A DNA stretch of 64,000 bases from Erythrobacter sp. BLCC-B19 (GCF_028621955.1 NZ_CP117516.1:2068001-2132000), one strand, 5' to 3'; numbered from the stretch's first letter, positions 42,130-50,988 are shown. Program-made: numbers and translations. Notes: generated by a model not told the origin, from the letters alone.

Positions 42130-43953
42130 CTATTTCCTAGCGGCCCTTGCAACGGCTGCAACCGTTGTTTTGGCAGGGCCGGGCGGCAGCGGCGGCGGCT
42201 TGTAATGCGGCGCGGGGGCCGCGGGCGCCTTGAGGCCGGTCCATTGCCCGGCAGGGACATGGTAGGCGTGGCACATCGCGCAGTCCGAGGGCACGATCTT
42301 CGCGGTCTTCACCGCGGCCGCGCCAAGGTGACATTCGCGGCAGCTCTTGAGATCGGGGATCAGCAGGTCGGTTGCCACCTTCGAGGTATCGGCGGCGTGG
42401 CAATCGGTGCATTTTTCTTTCTTGTGCGCCTCGTGATTGAAGAAACTCGAGGTCAGGAATCGGTCGGGCAGATTGACCGGGATGAGGTCGGCCTGCCCCG
42501 TCGGCCCTCGGGAAGGCAGGTGACATTCGGTGCAAACGCCGCCGACCGACAGCGCATTCGACAACCCGATATAGGCGCGCACGGGGCGGCCGAAATCCGC
42601 GCGGTAGGGTGAGGCGCTGCCGATCTGGCCGGGGCGCTGACGCGCCGGGCCAGCGGCCACGCGCGGACGCGGCCCCGTGCTGATCCGGGCGAGATCCTCG
42701 GCCAGATCCTTCACATCCCCGTGGCGCAGCTTGCTGAAGCCGCCCACCGCGGTCCGTCCCGAAACCAGAGAATGGCACGCCTCGCAATCCTCTTCCATCT
42801 GCACCGGCTTGAAGCTCATGCGGTCAGGGGTGAGGCTGTGGCAATCCTTGCATTCGAGGGGCTTGCCATATTGGCCGAGGCTGACCGCCATGCGTGCAGC
42901 CCCGCCGCGCGGGTTCATGTGGACATCATGCGGGAAGACGAGGCCCGAGCGTTCGACCGGCTTTGATCCCGGCGCAGCGCGCACGGGCTTGGCCGCGCCG
43001 AAGCTGGCGAAATAGACCGGGCGCAGCTGCGGGTGGCTCTTGCCGAAATCATGCGCATTGGCGAGCGCGGTGTCGGTGAGGCGCGTGTCAAGCTTCTCGT
43101 GGCAATCGCCGCAGAATGCCTCGCTCCCGGCCTGGGTGCGCACCGGGCCTTCATGTTCGGAATGGCAGGCGACGCAGCCCAGCGGGCCTTCCTTGCCGAA
43201 GCCTTCCGCAATCTTCCATTGCAGCGCATCGCCGGGCGACAGCGCCGGCATCCCCTTGGCGAGGCGTCCCATCGGGGCGTGATCGCCGGTCTCCTTGTGG
43301 CAGCTTATGCAGGTTTCATCCTGCACGCTTTCGAAGGCGGCGACGTGGCAGCTTTCGCAATTGTCTTCGAGGCTGTGGTGTTTCAGCGAGAGCTCGCCGC
43401 TGGTCCATGCGCTGTCCATCAGCACCGCGCCCGGGGTCTTGCCGGTCGGGTCGGGCTTGGCGGGCGAGCGCAGCAGGTGGCTCGCCACCGGCACCATCAG
43501 CAACAGCAGGATGATCGCGCCTGCAAACACCCAGCTCATCGCCCGCTTGGACGGCAGCACGCTGGCGAGCGCAAAGCCGCGCAGGGCGTCACCCTTGCCC
43601 TCGTCGGGAACGACCTGGCGGATGGTGACGAGGATCGTGCCGTCGCCCTCGCGCGCAATCGCGAGCCGCGCTGCACCCAGCGCAATCTCGCCCCCGGTGC
43701 GCGGGTCGATCACCCCGTCATTGACCACCCGGCCATCGAGCCCGAAGCCCAGTGTGCCCAGCGCTGCGACCGTCAGCGTGCCATCGGCGGCGGTGTCGAT
43801 CCGCACATGGTGCTGTTCGACCGCGAGATCGGGCAGGTGGATGTCGTTTTCGGCAGCGCGGCCCACGGTCAGGCTCGGCTGGTCAACCGTCCGGTCGCGG
43901 ATGATCTCGCGGCCTGCGGCGGTGAAATCGATGGTGCGGATCAGGAATGCCAT
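42130..43953 (-). CDS. FHA-domain, membrane-anchored decaheme cytochrome c
   Basis: The 607-residue protein starts with an FHA domain (~1-100; LTVGRAAENDIHLPDLAVEQHHVRI). A single TM (~135-160, AMSWVFAGAIILLLLMVPVASHLL) follows, then a region with ten CXXCH sites from C199 to about residue 562: CESCH, CISCH, CVACH, CGDCH, CKDCH, CEACH, CTECH, CTDCH, CRECH, CAMCH. By topology the FHA is cytoplasmic and the hemes periplasmic. FHA domains bind phosphothreonine; here the usual SRxH is EQHH, so binding may be altered. It probably takes electrons from the cytochrome b-like protein encoded just upstream (10-nt gap). Confidence 0.88.
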   Translation of the reverse strand: MAFLIRTIDFTAAGREIIRDRTVDQPSLTVGRAAENDIHLPDLAVEQHHVRIDTAADGTLTVAALGTLGFGLDGRVVNDGVIDPRTGGEIALGAARLAIAREGDGTILVTIRQVVPDEGKGDALRGFALASVLPSKRAMSWVFAGAIILLLLMVPVASHLLRSPAKPDPTGKTPGAVLMDSAWTSGELSLKHHSLEDNCESCHVAAFESVQDETCISCHKETGDHAPMGRLAKGMPALSPGDALQWKIAEGFGKEGPLGCVACHSEHEGPVRTQAGSEAFCGDCHEKLDTRLTDTALANAHDFGKSHPQLRPVYFASFGAAKPVRAAPGSKPVERSGLVFPHDVHMNPRGGAARMAVSLGQYGKPLECKDCHSLTPDRMSFKPVQMEEDCEACHSLVSGRTAVGGFSKLRHGDVKDLAEDLARISTGPRPRVAAGPARQRPGQIGSASPYRADFGRPVRAYIGLSNALSVGGVCTECHLPSRGPTGQADLIPVNLPDRFLTSSFFNHEAHKKEKCTDCHAADTSKVATDLLIPDLKSCRECHLGAAAVKTAKIVPSDCAMCHAYHVPAGQWTGLKAPAAPAPHYKPPPLPPGPAKTTVAAVARAARK

Positions 43954-43963
43954 GGCCGCCTCC

Positions 43964-44839
43964 TCACCAGTAGTAGAACACGCTGATGACGTGCGCGGTG
44001 AGCGCGGCGATCAGGGCGATGGTGAGCGGGATGTGGATGAACAGCCAGATCTCCAGCATCGCCCGGATGCGCAATTGCCCGCGAATCTGCGCGAGCTGGT
44101 CGCGGCGCTTCTCCAGCAGCCCGGCGACCCGCGCCTCGGCCTCGGACGTGCCCATCGCCTTGAGCGCGCGCGCGGTGGCGCAGCCGGGGTAGCTGGCGGT
44201 GAGCCGCGCGATCGGCCCGCCATAGAACGGGTCCTGCCCCAGCGCCGCGATCACCAGATCGGCCTCGGCCCGCGACAGCGGCTGCGCGGCGCTTTCAAGC
44301 TGGCGGTCGAGCGCGGTCAGCGCATCCAGCATCTGCGCGCGGGTCATTTCCTTGCGGTTGGCGCTGAGGCTCTGCGGCAGGGTCGCGTAAACCACCACGC
44401 CATAGATGCCCGTCAGGATCACCAGCAGCATCAGCACATAGGCGAGCGTGTGGACATTCCAGCCAATCTGGAACCCGGTGTGCAGCGTGCCGATCACGAT
44501 CAACGACAGGCCAAGATAGACGTGCGCCGATGTCCACGCCTTGAGGCTCCACACGCCGGGATTGATCCGCCGCTTCCTCACCCCCAGCAGCGAAAGCCAC
44601 AGGATCAGCAACACGCCGATGGTGCCGAGCGTATAGCCATACCAGGTGCCGCCATTGGGGCGCGGCTGCTGGTCGATCAGCAGGTATCCGGCAATGCTCG
44701 CCGCACTCAGCGCGAGCGCGATCCACAGCCAGCGGAACTTGCGATGCTTCAGGAAGCTGACGTGATCTGAATCGCGGCGCTTCTCGTCCTGCGAGAACCT
44801 GCCGGTGCCGCCTTTTGCCGGTGCTGCCTTGGTCGCCAT
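43964..44839 (-). CDS. Membrane cytochrome b-like protein
   Basis: This 291-residue protein has about five TM segments. His residues lie in or beside them: H106, H120 and H130 in the middle bundle, H269 and H283 in the last helices. This suits heme b ligation, as in cytochrome b561 or fumarate-reductase-type anchors; no exact family is recognised. The start at 44839 overlaps the upstream stop (TAATG), showing tight coupling to the FAD/Fe-S oxidoreductase; a longer frame to 44965 lacks support. It is probably the inner-membrane electron relay to the FHA-decaheme. Confidence 0.75.
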   Translation of the reverse strand: MATKAAPAKGGTGRFSQDEKRRDSDHVSFLKHRKFRWLWIALALSAASIAGYLLIDQQPRPNGGTWYGYTLGTIGVLLILWLSLLGVRKRRINPGVWSLKAWTSAHVYLGLSLIVIGTLHTGFQIGWNVHTLAYVLMLLVILTGIYGVVVYATLPQSLSANRKEMTRAQMLDALTALDRQLESAAQPLSRAEADLVIAALGQDPFYGGPIARLTASYPGCATARALKAMGTSEAEARVAGLLEKRRDQLAQIRGQLRIRAMLEIWLFIHIPLTIALIAALTAHVISVFYYW

Positions 44840-47376
44840 TATTCGACGTCCTCGGTCAGCTTGGTGAAGGTCAGGAACTTGTCCGGGCTGACGCGGATGG
44901 CAGCGCCGGTCGGGCAGGCGCGCACGCAGGCCGGGCCTCCGTCGATGCCGGAGCACATATCGCACTTGATCGCCTGTTTGGGCTTGGCCGCGCCTTCCTT
45001 TTCGGCGGCCTTCTTGCGCCAGCTATAGGACGCCTCGCCCGGCCCCGGCCCCTTGCCGAACAGCATCCATTGCAGCAGGCTCGGCTTCTTGGGCGGCTTG
45101 GCGTCCATGCGGATCACGCCATAGGGGCAGTTGCGCTGGCAATTGCCGCAGCCGATGCAGGTCTCGTCGATGAACACCTCACCGTCCGGCCCGCGCTTGA
45201 TCGCGTTGGGCGGGCAATCGGCCATGCAATGCGGGTGTTCGCAGTGGCGGCAGGAGGTGGGGACGTGCAAGTGGGCGTAGGTCTTGCCCGCCTCACGATC
45301 GAGCCTTGAAAGCCCATCATGGCTGTCGGCGCAGGCCTTTTCGCAATTGTCGCAGCCGATGCACAGCTTCTCGTCGATCAGCAGCACGTCGGTCGCCTCG
45401 CCGATGCCGTTGTCGACCAGGAACTGCGCGGTCTTGGAATAGAGGTCGACCGCGCCCGAGAAACTGTCCTTCTGCCCTTCGATGAAGGCATTGGTGGCGC
45501 GCCGGCCGGCCATGTCGGCGAGCGCGCGTTCGCGCAGGCGCGGGTTTGTGTCCATCAGCGCGAGGAAGCCTTCGCCGGGCAGGCGGATCACTTCCGACTT
45601 GATCGCCGCCTTGACCGTCGCGGTGCGTGCGCTCCCGTCGATTACCGCCATTTCGCCGAAGTAGCTGCCCGCAGGCAGGTAGGAGAGGAACACCGGGCGA
45701 TCCCCGATCTGCTTTTCGACGATCATCGATCCGCGCCGGATGATGTAGATGTCCTTGTCGTCCGCGCCTTCGGTGACGACCACATCGCCTGCGCGCTTTT
45801 CCTGCACCTGCGCCGCCTCCACCAGCGGCGCGACGTCTTCGCGCGTGAGGCCGGAGCCGAACATCTGGAGCAACTGCCGCTCGATCGAGATGCGTTCGAT
45901 CGCCTTCTTGGCCGATGGCACCTGCGATTGCAGCTTCAGGGCGGCAAGGCGCGAGATTTCCACCACCACCGTATCTTCCGCCGCCCGGATCGTCGCGCCG
46001 CGGCGGCGGCCGGAAATCAGGCCGACTTCCCCGAAGATCGAGCCTTGTTCGATGGGAATGGTGATCGACGGGTCAGCCGGATTTACCTCGACCGCCACCG
46101 ATCCACTGGCGATCCCGAACAGCGAGGACCCCGGCGCGTTGCGTTCGAAGATCACCTCACCCGCACGGAAGAACTTCGCCTCCGAATCGAGCATGAATTC
46201 GCGCATCTGGAGCGGGTTCATGCCATTGAGGATCGACACATTGGCGCGCAGGAATTCGAGCCAGTCCTCGGTCGAGCGGTTGCCGGGGAGCCCCGCAAAC
46301 TTGGCGGCAATGATCGGCTCGTCCGCCGGTTTCAGCGCGGTGTTGCCGTTGATGAACTCGATGACGTCGTAGCCCTGGTTCATGCAGTGCTTGATCAGCG
46401 GATAGCCCGCCAGGGCGCCGATCACGAAGATGCCGGGTGCGGTCGATTCGAACACCGGGCTGAGGCGCGGGAAAGCGCCGCGATCCTCGCTGGTGAACTC
46501 GATCCCGCATTCCTCGACAAAGGCGCGCGGCGGGGCCGAGCCGATGCGGGCGATGATCCGGTCGCAGGGGATGCGAATCTCCCCGTCGCGGGTGGTCAGT
46601 GTGATCCAGCCGGGCTCGATCGACTTGGTCTCGCTCTCGTTCCTGACGGTGAGCTTGCCCGCCTCGTGATCGGCCATCAGCGCGCTGACGTTGGCGGCCT
46701 TGGCGGTCGGGAATTCGGTGCCGCGGTTGAGGATCGAGACGGTGTTCCTCTGCGCCGGGTCTTCGGCCAGGCCGCGCGCATTCTCGATCCCGGCGTCCCC
46801 GGTGCCGACGATGACGATATGCTCGTCGACATATTCGGCCGGATCGTCGAGCTGGTACTGCACATGGGGTAGATCAGCGCCCGGGCAGCGCATCCGGTTG
46901 GGGTTGCCCTGCGTGCCTATGGCGAGGATGACGTTCTCGGCCATCACCACCTCGCCATTCGTCAATTCAATGGCATAGGGCGGGGCGTGGCGCTGGATTT
47001 CCTTGACGTTCTTGGTGCCGTCGCGCGCGCGGGTGACGATTTGCTGCACCGAACCCGCAATCGCATCGCCCGTGCCGCGGATCGCCTTGGCCTCGGCCAT
47101 GTATTTCACGTTGACCTTGTGGCCTTCGATCTGTTCGTCCCAGATCCCGAGGATCGTCTCGCGCTTGCCCGCGTCGAAGTCGATGTCGGACCTCAATACC
47201 AGATTGCTGGGCGTCGCCATGACGTGCTTGCCCTTCTGGTACTTGTAGATCGTGTCCGACAGGTGATCGGTCTTTTCGAGGAGCACATGGCTCAGCCCCA
47301 GCGCCGCCGCACGCGCCGCTGCGCTCAGGCCGGCAGGCCCGGAACCGATAATGGCCACCTTGAACGTATCGCCCAC
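44839..47376 (-). CDS. FAD oxidoreductase with two cNMP-binding domains and four 4Fe-4S motifs
   Basis: Domains of this 845-residue protein in order: FAD/NAD(P)-binding oxidoreductase (~1-345; GSGPAG at 11, GTGDAG at 191), two cyclic-nucleotide-binding domains (~390-500 and ~515-620), and a ferredoxin region (~670-840). The reductase lacks the CxxC disulfide of thioredoxin reductase, so it is YpdA-like. Both cNMP cassettes look intact: FGE448-450 with Arg459, and FGE573-575 with Arg584. Four cysteine clusters start at C672, C709, C740 and C805 (each 4 Cys). It is first in the operon with cytochrome b, decaheme and cpdA. cAMP probably gates electron entry. Confidence 0.9.
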   Translation of the reverse strand: MGDTFKVAIIGSGPAGLSAAARAAALGLSHVLLEKTDHLSDTIYKYQKGKHVMATPSNLVLRSDIDFDAGKRETILGIWDEQIEGHKVNVKYMAEAKAIRGTGDAIAGSVQQIVTRARDGTKNVKEIQRHAPPYAIELTNGEVVMAENVILAIGTQGNPNRMRCPGADLPHVQYQLDDPAEYVDEHIVIVGTGDAGIENARGLAEDPAQRNTVSILNRGTEFPTAKAANVSALMADHEAGKLTVRNESETKSIEPGWITLTTRDGEIRIPCDRIIARIGSAPPRAFVEECGIEFTSEDRGAFPRLSPVFESTAPGIFVIGALAGYPLIKHCMNQGYDVIEFINGNTALKPADEPIIAAKFAGLPGNRSTEDWLEFLRANVSILNGMNPLQMREFMLDSEAKFFRAGEVIFERNAPGSSLFGIASGSVAVEVNPADPSITIPIEQGSIFGEVGLISGRRRGATIRAAEDTVVVEISRLAALKLQSQVPSAKKAIERISIERQLLQMFGSGLTREDVAPLVEAAQVQEKRAGDVVVTEGADDKDIYIIRRGSMIVEKQIGDRPVFLSYLPAGSYFGEMAVIDGSARTATVKAAIKSEVIRLPGEGFLALMDTNPRLRERALADMAGRRATNAFIEGQKDSFSGAVDLYSKTAQFLVDNGIGEATDVLLIDEKLCIGCDNCEKACADSHDGLSRLDREAGKTYAHLHVPTSCRHCEHPHCMADCPPNAIKRGPDGEVFIDETCIGCGNCQRNCPYGVIRMDAKPPKKPSLLQWMLFGKGPGPGEASYSWRKKAAEKEGAAKPKQAIKCDMCSGIDGGPACVRACPTGAAIRVSPDKFLTFTKLTEDVE

Positions 47377-47487
47377 CTATCCTCCCCCCTATCGGATAGA
47401 TCGCACCCCTGCCGACACCATACCCAAAACGCCTTGCGATGCCAGAGAGAATTGCCCCTTTTGCTGCGTGCTGCTAGCCCTTGATGC
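47377..47487. promoter_or_regulatory. Divergent promoter gap between the redox operon and the TPR gene
   Basis: This 111-nt spacer contains CTATC-G-GATAG (47389-47399), an 11-bp palindrome 12 nt upstream of the oxidoreductase start. No FNR-type box was seen. Its role is unknown. Confidence 0.3.
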
Positions 47488-48438
47488 ATGGGACAAGGGG
47501 AACAGCCGCCGACGGGCGGAACATCGCGCGCCGGGTGGATCATGCTGGGGGCGGCGCTGCTGCTGGCGGCAGGCTCGATCGGGTTCAATGTCTATGAAGG
47601 ATCGCGCGGGGCCGAGGCACCCGCGGCTGCCGGTGACGGTTCGCCGTCGATCGAACAGCTGCGCGCTGCGGCCGAGGCTTCCAAGAACGATGCCGGGCCG
47701 TGGAGCGACCTTGCTTTCGCCCTGTTCGGCGAGGGCAAGTTCCCCGATGCCGCCGCTGCCTATCGCCGCGCGCTGGAGATCGCGCCGGACGAGGCGGTGC
47801 TGTGGTCGGCGCTGGGCGAGACGCTGGTGCTGGCGAGCGAGCGCGATCCGTTGCCGCCCGAGGCGCTGGCGGCGTTTGAAAAGGCCGTGTCGCTCGACCC
47901 GCAGGATCCACGCGCGCGCTATTTCCTCGCGGCCAAGAAGGATCTCGACAAGGATCACGCCGGCGCGATTGCCGCATGGCTCGATCTGCTGGCCGATTCG
48001 CCGCAGGGCGCGCCGTGGGAGGCCGATCTGGTGCGCACCATCGAACAGGTGGGCAAGGTCAATTCCATTGATGTCGCCGACCGGATCGCCAAGGCGCAAA
48101 GCCAGCGCAAGGGCGCGCTGATCGCGCCGGGATCGGGCAGCGTTGCAGGCGATGCCGCCAGCCCCAATGTGCGCGGGCCAAGCGCGGCGGAGGTCGCGGC
48201 GGCGGGCAGCATGAAGCCGTCCGAACAGCGGGCCATGGCCGAAGGCATGGTCGCGCAGCTTGAATCGCGGCTTCAGAAGGAGCCGAAGAACCTCGACGGC
48301 TGGGTGATGCTGATGCGCAGCCGCATGACGCTGGGCGAACCTGCCAAGGCGAAAGCGGCGCTCGAGGCGGCGGTGAAGGCGAACCCTGCGCAGGCCGCGC
48401 AGCTCAGGCAGCAGGCGGCATCGCTGGGGATCGAATAG
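47488..48438 (+). CDS. Membrane-anchored TPR protein, CcmI/CycH-like
   Basis: The 316-residue protein has one TM near residues 16-36 (GWIMLGAALLLAAGSIGFNVYE), then TPR repeats (WSDLAFALFGEGKFPDAAAAYRRALEIAPDEAVLWSALGETL; RARYFLAAKKDLDKDHAGAIAAWLDLL), a linker, and a C-terminal TPR-like segment. This resembles the periplasmic TPR part of CcmI/CycH, which holds apocytochromes for heme attachment. It diverges from the oxidoreductase operon, which fits a role in making the many c-type hemes here, but other TPR functions are possible. Its end overlaps the PAP2 gene by 35 nt. Confidence 0.65.
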   Translation: MGQGEQPPTGGTSRAGWIMLGAALLLAAGSIGFNVYEGSRGAEAPAAAGDGSPSIEQLRAAAEASKNDAGPWSDLAFALFGEGKFPDAAAAYRRALEIAPDEAVLWSALGETLVLASERDPLPPEALAAFEKAVSLDPQDPRARYFLAAKKDLDKDHAGAIAAWLDLLADSPQGAPWEADLVRTIEQVGKVNSIDVADRIAKAQSQRKGALIAPGSGSVAGDAASPNVRGPSAAEVAAAGSMKPSEQRAMAEGMVAQLESRLQKEPKNLDGWVMLMRSRMTLGEPAKAKAALEAAVKANPAQAAQLRQQAASLGIE

Positions 48439-49444
48439 GCGCGCCAAGGCCCGCCGGATCGTGGGCTTCGATGGCGCGGAACACCGCCGTGGTAATGGCA
48501 ATCGCCAAGCCCGTCAGCGCCAGTCCTGCGACCACATCGATCCAGTAATGCCAGCGCGTCGCGACGGCCTCGAAGATGATGAAGGCAAACAGCGGCAGAT
48601 AGGCCACGCCCAACCAGCGCGCGTGGTTCCATGCGTAATGGACGAAAACCGCCGATGAGGCGACGTGCAGTGACGGCATGGCGGCGACGGCGGCGAACAT
48701 GAACTGGCTTCCGTTGTCCGCGATCCATGGCCGCCCGCCCGCGATCAGCGCCCGGTAACCGCCAAACATATGCGCCTGCCGCGCGCCCTCCAGCGCATTG
48801 ACGCCCTGCTCGTAGAGGAACGGGCCAACAGCCGGCATGATCAGATAGGAAAGCGCGCCCAGCACGTGCACCAGCATCGCGGCGAAGATGACTTTGCGGA
48901 ACACGATGAAGGCCTGCATCGAATGGACGATGATGCTGCCGGCAAACATCGCCAGGAAGGCGAAGAGATAAAGATGCTCGCCCGCAGGCATGATCCGGTC
49001 GACCAGATGGTGGACGGCAAATGCCAGATCCACCAGCGGCCGCACCATCTGATCGGTCTGCCAGTAGAACCCGTCCCACAGGCGCGGATTGACGAGGCTC
49101 ATCCACATCTTGATGTTGAAATGGGTGATCAGAATGATGCCGTAGGCAAGCGCGGCGCTGGCGTAGTAGACCAGCCGCATCATCTGCTTGGTCACCACCA
49201 GATAGGCGCCGAGCAGGCCGATCAGCGTCAACGGCACGCCGTAACTCATCCCGGTAAAGGCCAGCGACTGGCTGGCGGGAAGCGAGAAATCGAGATCGAA
49301 ACGCGCTGCGATCAACGACCCCAGCGCCAGGAATGACAGGGCCAGCGCCAGTTCCGGAAAGGGAACGAAGAAGATCAGATTTGAGCGGCGGCGCGACGCG
49401 GTCTGTGTCGCTTCGTCGAGCGGGATTGATGACGCAAAGTTCAT
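48404..49444 (-). CDS. PAP2-superfamily membrane protein, Aur1/inositolphosphotransferase-like
   Basis: This 346-residue protein has several TM segments. The catalytic motifs AMPSLHVASSAVF and ATRWHYWIDVVAG match the PAP2 subtype related to Aur1 (inositol phosphorylceramide synthase). Such enzymes transfer or remove phospho-head groups from lipids. In a sphingolipid-making group this could act on ceramide-type lipids, but the substrate is unknown. The ATG at 49444 is chosen; a TTG 12 nt upstream is an alternative. It overlaps the TPR gene tail to tail. Confidence 0.78.
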   Translation of the reverse strand: MNFASSIPLDEATQTASRRRSNLIFFVPFPELALALSFLALGSLIAARFDLDFSLPASQSLAFTGMSYGVPLTLIGLLGAYLVVTKQMMRLVYYASAALAYGIILITHFNIKMWMSLVNPRLWDGFYWQTDQMVRPLVDLAFAVHHLVDRIMPAGEHLYLFAFLAMFAGSIIVHSMQAFIVFRKVIFAAMLVHVLGALSYLIMPAVGPFLYEQGVNALEGARQAHMFGGYRALIAGGRPWIADNGSQFMFAAVAAMPSLHVASSAVFVHYAWNHARWLGVAYLPLFAFIIFEAVATRWHYWIDVVAGLALTGLAIAITTAVFRAIEAHDPAGLGAPIRSPAMPPAA

Positions 49445-49575
49445 GGGGGCGGTCAATTCCGGGTGATCGAGGAGGCCAGCGTCCTCGCAGCACCATCGGC
49501 ACCCGCACCCCCCAGCAGCGGGTGCATGGCGGAAAATCGGCTGACTGCCAAAGGAAATCAGCCTGCCCCGCAGCG

Positions 49576-49603
49576 GCGGGAGCCCGAAAGGTCAGGCTCC
49601 CGC
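49576..49603 (-). terminator. Terminator hairpin after gdhA
   Basis: A 9-bp stem (GCGGGAGCC with GGCTCCCGC) and 10-nt loop lie 30 nt past the gdhA stop. Its position fits a rho-independent-like end, without a clear T-run. Confidence 0.5.
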
Positions 49604-49632
49604 TCTGCAATGCTCCCGATCAGCAGCGTGCG

Positions 49633-50988
49633 TCAGACCACCCCGAAGGCCAGCATCGCGTCGGCGACCTTCTTGAAGCCCGCGATATTCGCGCCCTTCA
49701 CATAGTCGATATAGCCGCCGCCCTGATCGCCGTACTTGATGCAGGAATTGTGGATGCCGGACATGATGTCCTTGAGCATCTGCTGCAATTCCTCCTCCTT
49801 CCACGAGCGGCGTTCGGAGTTCTGGCTCATTTCGAGGCCCGAGACCGCAACCCCGCCCGCGTTCGAGGCCTTGCCCGGCGCGTAGAGGATCTTGTGGTGC
49901 TTGAAGGTGTGCACGCCGTCGAGGTCGGTCGGCATGTTCGCGCCTTCGCTGACCGCGCGGCAGCCGTTGGCGACCAGCATCTTGGCATCCTCGCCCAGCA
50001 GCTCGTTCTGCGTCGCGCAGGGCAGGGCCACATCGCACGGCACGCCCCAGGGGGTCTTGCCGGCATGGAAGGTCGCACCCGGGAAAGCCTCGACATATTC
50101 CTCGATCCGCCCGCGGCGGTGGGTCTTGTGGGTCTTCACCCAGTCGATCTTTTCTTGATTGATGCCGTCGGGATCATGGATGAAGCCGCCGCTGTCCGAC
50201 AGCGTGAGCACCTTGCCGCCGAGTTGGACGATCTTCTCCGCCGCATGGGTCGCGACATTGCCGGAGCCGGAGATCACGGCGGTCTTGCCGGTCAGATCCT
50301 CGCCCTTGGTCGCCAGCATATTGGCGAGGAAATAGACCGCGCCGTATCCGGTCGCCTCGGTGCGGATCAGCGAGCCGCCCCATTCCAGCCCCTTGCCGGT
50401 CAGCACGCCGGTGAAGTTGTTGGTGATGCGCTTGTACTGGCCGAACATGAAGCCGATCTCGCGCCCGCCCACGCCGATGTCGCCCGCCGGCACGTCAATG
50501 TCGGCGCCGATATGGCGGTAGAGTTCGGTCATGAAGGACTGGCAGAAGCGCATGATCTCGCGCACGCTCTTGCCCTTGGGGTTGAAATTCGACCCGCCCT
50601 TGCCGCCGCCCATGGGAAGGCCGGTGAGCGCATTCTTGAAGGTCTGTTCGAAGGCGAGGAACTTCAGCACCGACTCGGTCACCGAAGGGTGGAAGCGGAT
50701 GCCGCCCTTGTAGGGGCCGATCGCGTTGTTGTTCTGGACGCGCCAGCCGCGCTGGACGCGGATGTTGCCGTTATCGTCTTCCCAGCACACGCGGAAGGAG
50801 ACCACGCGGTCAGGCTCGGCAATGCGGCGCAGGATCTGCTGGGAGTGATACTCCTCCTTGTCCTGCATGAAATCAAAGATGTCCTCGGCCACTTCCTGGA
50901 CGGCCTGGACGAATTCCGGCTGGTACGGATTGCGCTTCTTGACGCCCTCCATGAAGCCATTGAGATCGACGTGATCGGTAACTGCCAT
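49633..50988 (-). CDS. gdhA: NADP-specific glutamate dehydrogenase
   Basis: The 451-residue enzyme makes glutamate from 2-oxoglutarate, ammonia and NADPH. PYKGGIRFHPSVTESVLKFLAFEQTFKNALTGLPMGGGKGGSNF holds the substrate-binding Lys residues and the glycine-rich catalytic loop; VISGSGNVATHAAEKI is the nucleotide-binding site. Its length and N-terminal sequence fit the hexameric ~450-residue class. A GGGGGGAG Shine-Dalgarno precedes the ATG. A 25-nt inverted repeat 60-84 nt upstream (51048-51072) may be an operator. Confidence 0.96.
   Translation of the reverse strand: MAVTDHVDLNGFMEGVKKRNPYQPEFVQAVQEVAEDIFDFMQDKEEYHSQQILRRIAEPDRVVSFRVCWEDDNGNIRVQRGWRVQNNNAIGPYKGGIRFHPSVTESVLKFLAFEQTFKNALTGLPMGGGKGGSNFNPKGKSVREIMRFCQSFMTELYRHIGADIDVPAGDIGVGGREIGFMFGQYKRITNNFTGVLTGKGLEWGGSLIRTEATGYGAVYFLANMLATKGEDLTGKTAVISGSGNVATHAAEKIVQLGGKVLTLSDSGGFIHDPDGINQEKIDWVKTHKTHRRGRIEEYVEAFPGATFHAGKTPWGVPCDVALPCATQNELLGEDAKMLVANGCRAVSEGANMPTDLDGVHTFKHHKILYAPGKASNAGGVAVSGLEMSQNSERRSWKEEELQQMLKDIMSGIHNSCIKYGDQGGGYIDYVKGANIAGFKKVADAMLAFGVV

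Noticed and set aside
44839..47376. Thioredoxin reductase as the identity of the flavoprotein
   Set aside because: The central redox CxxC of thioredoxin reductase is missing and the chain continues into cNMP and ferredoxin domains.
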